NCBI RefSeq assembly: GCF_900177295.1
Contig: NZ_FWZX01000003.1
Location: forward strand, 237,677-301,676
From: Tistlia consotensis USBA 355
Lineage (GTDB): Bacteria; Pseudomonadota; Alphaproteobacteria; Kiloniellales; DSM-21159
Direction: 5' to 3'
DNA length: 64,000 nucleotides
Of the stretch, positions 57,610 to 64,000 are shown piece after piece. Under the pieces are notes generated by a model. That model saw nothing but the letters and a program-made list of their open reading frames with translations. It did not search any database and was not told the origin of the DNA. Both the position numbers and the translations under genes were made by a program. How positions within the stretch are numbered: the stretch's first letter is position 1; each line of letters opens with the position of its first letter.

Positions 57610-59304
57610 TCAGCTGTCGATCCAGGTCTTGCTGAACTGGTGGTACTGCGTCGGGTGCGCCTTGTAGCCGTGCACCTTGTCGCTCGTGGCCGTGAAGACG
57701 GAGCGCCAGTAGGGCTGGGCGATCACGGAATCGTCCTGCAGGATCTTCTCCACCTTCTCCATCTTCGCGGTGCGCTCCTTGACGTCGAGCGTGCCGCTGG
57801 CGTCGCTGAGCGCGGCATCGAACTCCGGGTTCGCATAGCCGGTCTCGTTCCACGACACGCCGGAGCGGTAGCCGAGGTTGAGCACCATCACGCCGAGCGG
57901 CCGGTGCGTCCAGGTCGTGGCGCCGAACGGCACCTTCTGCCAGACGTCCCAGTAGTTCGGATTCGGCTTGATGTTCAGCCGGATGCCGGCCGGCGCCAGC
58001 TGGTCGCGCGCCGCCTGGGCCGCCGTGACCGTGAACTGGTAGTTCGGATGGACCTCGATCTCGAGGTCGATGCCGTCCTTGTAGCCGGCCTCCGCGAGCA
58101 GCTTCTTCGACTTCTCGATGTCGCGCTCGATCATCGGCAGCTTGAAGTACTCGGGGTGGATCGGCGCGACGTGGTGGTCCTCGGCGACCGCACCCTTGCC
58201 GCGGTACGACAGCTCCAGGATCTTGGCGTGGTCGAGGCCGGCGCAGACCGCCTGGCGCACCCGCTTGTCGTCGAACGGCTTGGCGTCGACGCGCATGCGC
58301 ATGACGTGGGTCTGGGCGGTCACGACGTCGTGCAGCACGCCGTGGTCCATGTCCTCGACCTGGTCGATCGAGTCGATGTCGACCTCGTAGACGTGGTCGA
58401 CCTCACCCGAGGCCAGGGCCTGGATCGGCGCGTTCGGGTCGTCGCCGTGGTCGAGGTAGAGGATCTCGTCCAGGTAGTACTTCGGGCCCCAGTAGTCGGG
58501 CTTCTTCTTGAGCAGGCAACGCTCGCCGATCTTGAACTCGGCCAGCGTGAAGGGGCCGGTGCCGATCGGGTTCTTGGCGAAGTCGGCGGCGTAGTCCTTG
58601 CCGAAGCCGCGGTGCACGATCGCCGTCGGGTAGTTGTAGAGGTTCTCCGGGATCGCCAGCTCGGGCGCCGAGAGGTGCAGCGTGACGGTGTGGTCGTCGA
58701 CCCGCTCGATGGCGTCGCTGCGCATGCGGCGCTTGATCTTGCCCTTGTCGTCCTTGCCGGCCTCCTCGGTCATGCCGATGAACAGGCCGACGTTCGACGA
58801 GCCAGTCGCCGGGTCGAGCCAGCGGGTGAAGTTGTGGATCACGTCGTCGGCGTTGAAGTCGTCGCCGTTCGACCACTTGATCCCCTTGCGGAGCTTGAAG
58901 GTCCAGGTCTTCAGGTCGTCGGACGCCTCCCAGCTTTCGGCCAGGTAGGGCACCGTGACGTTGTCCGGCGTGGTCAGCGTCATGTACTCGATGATCGCCC
59001 GGGTCTGGTTGGACATCTGGGTCCAGTCGTAGGTCGCCGGGTCGTCCATGCGCTGCACGCGCATCGAGGAGCGCAGCCGGCCGCCCATCTTCGGCGTCTC
59101 GGCCATCGCCGGGCGGATCAGGGAGCCCTGACGGCCCATGATCTTGTCGGCCGTCGCATAGGCGACGCCGGCGCTGACGCCCAGCAGGCAGGCGGTGCGC
59201 AGGAACTCGCGGCGGTCGATCTTGTTCTCGCGAAGCTGCTGACACAGCTCCGGCACGTACGGATGGACGCGCTTGCCTTGTGCGTCCTTGATTTCCTTGG
59301 CCAT
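57610..59304 (-). CDS. Oligopeptide/nickel-type substrate-binding protein, Tat-exported
   Basis: 564-aa family 5 binding protein. It carries a twin-arginine signal ([23 protein letters not shown]) instead of a lipobox, then the mature protein with [29 protein letters not shown] and [13 protein letters not shown] 59304 has AAGGGAGA upstream. First gene of binding protein-permease-permease-ATPase. Ligand unknown: peptide, opine, glutathione or metal complex. Confidence 0.88.
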   Translation of the reverse strand: MAKEIKDAQGKRVHPYVPELCQQLRENKIDRREFLRTACLLGVSAGVAYATADKIMGRQGSLIRPAMAETPKMGGRLRSSMRVQRMDDPATYDWTQMSNQTRAIIEYMTLTTPDNVTVPYLAESWEASDDLKTWTFKLRKGIKWSNGDDFNADDVIHNFTRWLDPATGSSNVGLFIGMTEEAGKDDKGKIKRRMRSDAIERVDDHTVTLHLSAPELAIPENLYNYPTAIVHRGFGKDYAADFAKNPIGTGPFTLAEFKIGERCLLKKKPDYWGPKYYLDEILYLDHGDDPNAPIQALASGEVDHVYEVDIDSIDQVEDMDHGVLHDVVTAQTHVMRMRVDAKPFDDKRVRQAVCAGLDHAKILELSYRGKGAVAEDHHVAPIHPEYFKLPMIERDIEKSKKLLAEAGYKDGIDLEIEVHPNYQFTVTAAQAARDQLAPAGIRLNIKPNPNYWDVWQKVPFGATTWTHRPLGVMVLNLGYRSGVSWNETGYANPEFDAALSDASGTLDVKERTAKMEKVEKILQDDSVIAQPYWRSVFTATSDKVHGYKAHPTQYHQFSKTWIDS

Positions 59305-59696
59305 GCTCGTCTCCCTTGGTGGCTCTCGTTCGGACACGGAGGTCGCCGCGCCGATCCTGTCAGGCCCTAGGGAAGGTCTTCGGGGACGATGCGACGGGAC
59401 GACGAGGTTCCACCGGCGACCTGCCGGTCGGCTACTCGACGGCTGTCGGAATCGATCCGCCCGCGCTCACCGGAGATCCCGCCTCCGCAGCACCCCGGAC
59501 AGGCCTCGAACGAGGCTCCCCAACGAAAACACTTCCTGTTCTCCTTAGCGCCAGGTTAGCCCCGGTCGCGCTTCGTTTCCCAGGCCATCATGTGGAAAAC
59601 GGTATAGACTTTACGATCCGACGTCACCCGCAAGTTTCTTTCGGGCGACCGGCGCTACCCCACCTGCGACCTCGCGAATCCGTGACGCACGGCCGA
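59305..59696. promoter_or_regulatory. Spacer upstream of the peptide ABC operon
   Basis: 392 bp without a gene. An AT-rich patch (59585-59630) contains on the minus strand a TCTATAC -10-like element and TTGCGG about 19 bp before it; the spacing is poor, so the promoter call is weak. No operator recognised. Confidence 0.25.
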
Positions 59697-60980
59697 TCAG
59701 GTCAGCTCGGTCTCGATCCTGATCTCGCTCGTCAGCGTCCGGTGGACCGGGCATTTGTCGGCGATCTCCAGCAGCTTGGCGCGCTGCGCCTCGTCCAGCT
59801 CGCCGGTCAGCTCGAGGCGCCGTCCGATGCGGTCGAGCAGGCCGCTGCGGGTCTCGCAGTCGGCGCAGTCCTCGGCATGGATCTTGTCGTGCGTCAGGGT
59901 GACGCTCGTGCGCTCCAGCGGCCAGCCCTTGCGCTCGGCATAGAGCCTGAGCGTCATCGAGGTGCAGGCGCCGAGCGCCGCCAGCAGCAGGTCGTAGGGG
60001 CTCGGACCGCCGTCCTCGCCGCCGACGGCGACCGGCTCGTCGGCGGCCAGGCGATGGCGCCCGGCGCGGATCGTCTGGCCGAGCCGGCCGCTGCCGCTCT
60101 CGGTGACGACGACCGTGCCCTCGGCCGGCGTCTCGCCCCCGGCCGTGACCGCGCCCGCCGGCTCGCCGACCGGCTGGCCGGCGACTGAATCGACCGGCTC
60201 GGGCTGCCGGATCGTCGCCGGCAGGTAGCGACCGGCCCAGGCCGCCAGCACCTCGGCGACGAACTCGGCGTCGCGGCGCCGGGTCAGCAGGTGGTCGGCG
60301 TCGTCGAGCGAGACGAAGGACTTCGGATGCTTCGCGGCGAGAAAGATCCTGGTCGCGTTGTCGATGCCGACGGTCTCGTCGCGCGGCGCATGGAAGATCA
60401 GCAGCGGCCGCTTCAGCCCGGCGATGCGCTCGGCGAGGCGGTGCTCGGCGATGTCGTCGAGGAACTGCTTCTTGATGCGGAACGGCCGGCCGGCGAGCAG
60501 CACCTCGGCCTCGCCGTCGCGCTCGATCGCCGCGCGCGAGCCGGTGAAGTGGTGCTCGACGTGCGACGGCTCGGCGGGCGCGGCGATCGTCGCGACCGCC
60601 TTGACCTCCGGGATGTCGCCGGCCGCCGCCAGCACCGCGGCGCCGCCCAGCGAGTGGCCGACCAGCAGGTCGGGCGCCAGGCCGCGCCGCTTGAGGTGAT
60701 CGGCGGCATGCAGCAGGTCGGCGACGTTGGAGGAGAAGCTGCTGTTGGCGAACTCGCCCTGGCTGTGGCCGAGGCCGGTGAAGTCGAAGCGCAGCACCGC
60801 GATGCCCCGCTCGGCCAGCCGCTCGGCGATGCGCGCGGCCGCGAAGATGTCCTTGGTGCAGGTGAAGCAGTGGGCGAAGAGCGCGGTCGCGCGCGGCGCC
60901 CCCTCGGGCAGGTCGAGGCGCGCGGCAAGCTCCAGGCCGCCCTCTCCGGGAAAGGTGAACTTCTCGCTGCGGATCGCCAT
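59697..60980 (-). CDS. Alpha/beta hydrolase fused to an OsmC-family domain
   Basis: 427 aa from ATG 60980 (GGGAGG 7 nt upstream). The N half is a serine hydrolase (nucleophile in [23 protein letters not shown]; acid in [11 protein letters not shown]; His in DDADHLL). The C half is OsmC-like ([28 protein letters not shown] with a reactive Cys, then DCADCETR and [10 protein letters not shown]). Such fusions are known and thought to handle organic peroxides or thiol stress. Confidence 0.85.
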   Translation of the reverse strand: MAIRSEKFTFPGEGGLELAARLDLPEGAPRATALFAHCFTCTKDIFAAARIAERLAERGIAVLRFDFTGLGHSQGEFANSSFSSNVADLLHAADHLKRRGLAPDLLVGHSLGGAAVLAAAGDIPEVKAVATIAAPAEPSHVEHHFTGSRAAIERDGEAEVLLAGRPFRIKKQFLDDIAEHRLAERIAGLKRPLLIFHAPRDETVGIDNATRIFLAAKHPKSFVSLDDADHLLTRRRDAEFVAEVLAAWAGRYLPATIRQPEPVDSVAGQPVGEPAGAVTAGGETPAEGTVVVTESGSGRLGQTIRAGRHRLAADEPVAVGGEDGGPSPYDLLLAALGACTSMTLRLYAERKGWPLERTSVTLTHDKIHAEDCADCETRSGLLDRIGRRLELTGELDEAQRAKLLEIADKCPVHRTLTSEIRIETELT

Positions 60981-61126
60981 GCTCCGGCCTCCCTGCCCGT
61001 GTTGTCCCGAGGATCGACACTCCGGGGGCGATGCCCCGGGGTCCAAGGTGCCATGCCAGCACGGCATTGTGCCCCCGACAACCACGGGCTTTCACCGGCC
61101 GCCGGGCTTCGCTAGCTTGCGGCGCC

Positions 61127-61759
61127 ATGGACAGGTCATTCGACGAGACCGCGGTCGAGATCTTCGAGCGCACCACGCTGCACGACGACTGGATGCGGGT
61201 CGACCGCTTCCGCCTGCGCCACCGCCGCTTCGCCGGCGGCTGGACCGGCGCGCTGGACCGCGAGATCATGGTGCGCGGCGAGATCGCCGTGGTGCTGCCC
61301 TACGACCCGGTCCGCGACGAGATCGTGCTGGTCGAGCAGTTCCGCCTGCCGACCTTCGTCGGCGGCGGCGACGCCTGGCAGGTCGAGCCGGTCGCCGGCA
61401 TGGTCGACCCCGGCGAGGACAGCCCGGCGGCGGCGCGCCGCGAGCTGGCCGAGGAAGCCGGCCTGAGCTGCTCGGCACTGGTCAAGGCCTGCCGCTACTT
61501 TCCCTCGCCCGGCGGCAACACCCAGGTCATGGACTTCTTCGTCGCCCGCGTCGACGCGAGCCGGGCCGGCGGCCTGTTCGGCATGGAGCACGAGGACGAG
61601 GACATCCAGGTCCGCGTGCTGCCGGTCGAAACCGCCCTCGCGCTGCTCGACGCCGGCCGCTTCCAGGGCGGGCCGATGCTGATCGCGCTGCTCTGGCTGG
61701 CCCGGCACCGCGAGCGGCTGCGCGCCGAGTGGCTCGACCCCGAGGGGACCGGGGGCTAA
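61127..61759 (+). CDS. NUDIX hydrolase, ADP-ribose pyrophosphatase type
   Basis: 210 aa with the Nudix box GMVDPGEDSPAAARRELAEEAGL and downstream GGNTQVMDFFVARVD typical of NudF-type ADP-ribose diphosphatases. ATG 61127; the open frame extends 96 nt upstream. Hydrolyses nucleoside diphosphate sugars to limit free ADP-ribose. Confidence 0.85.
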   Translation: MDRSFDETAVEIFERTTLHDDWMRVDRFRLRHRRFAGGWTGALDREIMVRGEIAVVLPYDPVRDEIVLVEQFRLPTFVGGGDAWQVEPVAGMVDPGEDSPAAARRELAEEAGLSCSALVKACRYFPSPGGNTQVMDFFVARVDASRAGGLFGMEHEDEDIQVRVLPVETALALLDAGRFQGGPMLIALLWLARHRERLRAEWLDPEGTGG

Positions 61760-61824
61760 GCTCGCCGCCCCCACCGAACCCGGCGGTTCCGGCCGCCTTT
61801 CGTCCCATTGCTGGAGAGGACCCC

Positions 61825-62826
61825 ATGGACGTGCGCGACGGCTTCATCGGCACCATCGGCGACACGCCGCTGATCAAGCTGCGCCACGCCTCGGAAGCGA
61901 CCGGCTGCACGATCCTCGGCAAGGCCGAGTTCCTCAATCCCGGCGGCTCGGTCAAGGACCGCGCCGCCCTGGCCATCGTCTCCGACGCCGAGCGCAGGGG
62001 CCTGCTGAGGCCCGGCGGGGTGATCGTCGAGGGCACCGCCGGCAACACCGGCATCGGCCTCGCCCTGGTCGGCCGCGCACGCGGCTACCGCACCGTCATC
62101 GTCATCCCGGAGACCCAGAGCCAGGAGAAGAAGGACATGCTCCGGCTCTGCGGCGCCGACCTGCGCGAGGTGCCGGCCAAGCCCTACAGGGACCCCGGCA
62201 ACTACGTCCACGTCTCGCACCGCCTGGCCGACGAGCTGGCGGCCAGCGAGCCGAACGGCGCGATCTGGGCCAACCAGTTCGACAACGTCGCCAACCGCCA
62301 GGGTCACTTCGAGACGACCGGGCCGGAGATCTGGGACCAGACCGGCGGCCATATCGACGGCTTCGTCGCGGCGGTCGGCACCGGCGGCACGCTGGCCGGC
62401 ACCGCCATGGCCCTCAAGCAGCGCAAGCCGACGGTCAAGGTGGCGCTCGCCGACCCGCCGGGCTCGGCGCTCTGGCACTACTATGCCAAGGGCGAGCTCA
62501 AGGCCGAGGGCAGCTCGATCACCGAGGGCATCGGCCAGGGCCGCATCACCGCCAACCTAGCGGACGCGCCGATCGACGTCGCCTTCCAGATCCCCGACAG
62601 CGAGTCGGTCGCGGTGGTCTTCGACCTCCTGGAGCGCGAGGGCCTCTGCCTGGGCGGCTCGAGCGGCGTCAACGTCGCCGGCGCGATCCGCCTCGCCCGG
62701 GAGCTGGGACCGGGCCACACCATCGTGACGATCCTCTGCGATTCCGGCACGCGCTACATGAGCAAGCTGTTCAACCCGGCCTTCCTCCGGGAAAAGGACC
62801 TGCCCACCCCCGGCTGGATGAAGTGA
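61825..62826 (+). CDS. cysK: Cysteine synthase A
   Basis: PLP-dependent O-acetylserine sulfhydrylase, 333 aa, making cysteine from O-acetylserine and sulfide. PLP lysine Lys44 in NPGGSVKDRAA; TAGNTGIGLAL (Ala in place of the usual Ser of TSGNTG); AAVGTGGTLAG phosphate loop. ATG 61825 with GGAGAGGA upstream. Followed directly by AlaX and sulfurtransferase genes, so probably part of a sulfur/cysteine unit. Confidence 0.88.
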   Translation: MDVRDGFIGTIGDTPLIKLRHASEATGCTILGKAEFLNPGGSVKDRAALAIVSDAERRGLLRPGGVIVEGTAGNTGIGLALVGRARGYRTVIVIPETQSQEKKDMLRLCGADLREVPAKPYRDPGNYVHVSHRLADELAASEPNGAIWANQFDNVANRQGHFETTGPEIWDQTGGHIDGFVAAVGTGGTLAGTAMALKQRKPTVKVALADPPGSALWHYYAKGELKAEGSSITEGIGQGRITANLADAPIDVAFQIPDSESVAVVFDLLEREGLCLGGSSGVNVAGAIRLARELGPGHTIVTILCDSGTRYMSKLFNPAFLREKDLPTPGWMK

Positions 62827-63545
62827 GCCAGACCATGACCGAGCTGCTGTTCCGCGACGACGCCTACCTCAAGAGCTGCGAGGCCGAGGTCGTCTCGGCC
62901 GGGCCCGAGGGCCTGCGCCTCGACCGCACGGTGTTCTATGCCGAGTCCGGCGGCCAGCCGGGCGACAGCGGCACCCTGACCTGGGACGGCGGCCAGGCGC
63001 GGGTCGTCGACACCCGCAAGGGCGACGGCCCGGAGGACATCGTCCATCTCCTCGAGGAGGGCGCGCCCGTTCCGCCGCCCGGCACCAGGGTCACCGCGGA
63101 GATCGACTGGGCGCGCCGGCACCGTCACATGCGCATCCACACCTGCATGCACCTGCTCTGCTCGCTGGTCGAGGGCGACGTGACCGGCGGCCAGATCGGC
63201 GACGGCAAGGGCCGCCTGGACTTCAACGTGCCCGGCGCGGCGCTCGACAAGGAGGCGCTGACCGAGGGCCTGAACCGGCTGATCGCCGAGGACCACCCGG
63301 TGCGCCCGCGCTGGGTCACCGACGCCGAGCTCGAGGCCGACCCGAACCTGGTGCGTACCATGTCGGTGCGCCCGCCCTCGGGCAGCGGCCGGGTCCGCCT
63401 GCTCGAGATCGAGGGCGTCGACCTGCAGGCCTGCGGCGGCACCCACGTCGCGCACACCGGCGAGATCGGCCGCGTCGAGATCGGCAAGATCGAGAACAAG
63501 GGCCGGCAGAACCGCCGGGTCAACATCCGCTTCGCCGAGGGCTGA
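62823..63545 (+). CDS. Alanyl-tRNA editing protein (AlaX-type)
   Basis: 240-aa trans-editing hydrolase that removes Ser or Gly mischarged on tRNA-Ala. N-terminal barrel (FYAESGGQPGDSGTL) then zinc site: HTCMH (HxxxH) and CGGTH (CxxxH). GTG 62823 overlaps the cysK stop as GTGA; ATG 62835 is an alternative. Confidence 0.87.
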   Translation: MSQTMTELLFRDDAYLKSCEAEVVSAGPEGLRLDRTVFYAESGGQPGDSGTLTWDGGQARVVDTRKGDGPEDIVHLLEEGAPVPPPGTRVTAEIDWARRHRHMRIHTCMHLLCSLVEGDVTGGQIGDGKGRLDFNVPGAALDKEALTEGLNRLIAEDHPVRPRWVTDAELEADPNLVRTMSVRPPSGSGRVRLLEIEGVDLQACGGTHVAHTGEIGRVEIGKIENKGRQNRRVNIRFAEG

Positions 63546-63548
63546 GCC

Positions 63549-64000
63549 GTGGCCGCAACCTCATCGACCCGCCGCGGCGACTCGCTGGCCGAGCGCTGCC
63601 TCGTCTCGACCGACTGGCTGGCCGAGCACCTCAGCGCGCCGGACGTGCGCGTCGTCGACGCCACCTACTTCCTGCCGATCGAGGGCCGCGACGCCCGCGC
63701 CGAATACGCCGCGCAGCACATCCCCGGCGCGGTCTTCTTCGACATCGACGACGTCAAGGACCCGTCCAATCCCCTGCCCCACATGCTGCCGCCGCCCGAG
63801 GTCTTCTCCTCGAAGGTGCGCAAGCTCGGGCTCGGCGACGGCAACCGCATCGTCGTCTACGACAGCCGCGGCCTGTTCTCGGCGCCGCGCGTCTGGTGGA
63901 CCTTCCGGATCTACGGCCACGAGGACGTCGCGGTGCTCGACGGCGGCCTGCCGAAGTGGCTGGCCGAGGGCCGCGCGGTCGACGACCATCCGGTGCTGCC
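63549..64000 (+). CDS. sseA: 3-mercaptopyruvate sulfurtransferase, 5' part
   Basis: First 150 residues of a rhodanese-fold sulfurtransferase: LVSTDWLAEHL, VVDATYFLP, HIPGAVFFDIDDVKDP, LPHMLPPPEVFSSKV, VVYDSRGLFSAPRVWWTFRIYGHEDVAVLDGG. The catalytic Cys domain lies beyond the window edge. GTG 63549, 3 nt after the AlaX stop. Confidence 0.85.
   Translation, partial: MAATSSTRRGDSLAERCLVSTDWLAEHLSAPDVRVVDATYFLPIEGRDARAEYAAQHIPGAVFFDIDDVKDPSNPLPHMLPPPEVFSSKVRKLGLGDGNRIVVYDSRGLFSAPRVWWTFRIYGHEDVAVLDGGLPKWLAEGRAVDDHPVL

Overview
The window is GC-rich throughout, with many ATGA, GTGA and TGATG gene overlaps and many GTG or TTG starts. Its gene content points to an alphaproteobacterium, most likely a Rhodospirillales-type soil or marine heterotroph. 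That placement is inferred from families and gene order; there is no rRNA in the window.

Layout. (1) 52-6622 is a three-gene export cassette of the NHLP/NHLM bacteriocin type: an HlyD-like adaptor and two ABC exporters. The first exporter has lost the catalytic Cys and His of its C39 domain. A PAS-like gene broken by one extra C follows (6739-7366). (2) 7461-13097 (minus) is iclR-livG-livF-livH-livM-binding protein, a branched-chain/acid ABC importer led by its regulator; livM runs in frame into the binding protein. (3) 13197-21425 (plus) reads divergently: pimF-pimA-pimB-pimC-pimD-SDR, a beta-oxidation operon of the pimeloyl/dicarboxylate type. (4) 21457-38366 (minus) is one 17 kb packed gene string: enoyl-CoA hydratase, AtuA-like protein, TetR, a second liv importer, an acyl-CoA synthetase, a three-polypeptide biotin-dependent acyl-CoA carboxylase, a DsbA-fold isomerase, a thiolase, a transglutaminase-like protein and another hydratase. 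Reading away from it at 38674-41758 are an acyl-CoA dehydrogenase, an AtuB/PECR-like SDR and a nitronate monooxygenase. Together this resembles the acyclic terpene/leucine (Atu/Liu) carboxylation route joined to an uptake system. (5) 42254-42328 is tRNA-Asn(GTT), followed by a dmeRF-like metal sensor/exporter pair, a Cj0069-like ATP-grasp protein and a beta-propeller protein.

(6) 46007-50257 is an intact 4.25 kb transposon, AT-richer than its surroundings. It has perfect 19 bp terminal inverted repeats, a perfect 8 bp target duplication and one IS1-family transposase. Its cargo is an XRE-ImmA/IrrE metalloprotease with an unknown 222-aa partner behind a 16+16 bp palindrome, a 231-aa unknown protein, and three small proteins. 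This is the most novel object in the window and could be a mobile defence or addiction module.

(7) 50629-53155 holds a CitE-like lyase, a stand-alone receiver protein with a proline-rich head, and a 55-aa membrane protein behind a strong promoter. (8) 53156-59304 (minus) is a dipeptide/oligopeptide-type ABC importer whose DppC-like permease carries an unusual coiled-coil insertion. (9) 59697-64000 holds a hydrolase-OsmC fusion, a NUDIX hydrolase, cysK, an AlaX-type editing protein and the start of a 3-mercaptopyruvate sulfurtransferase that runs off the window.
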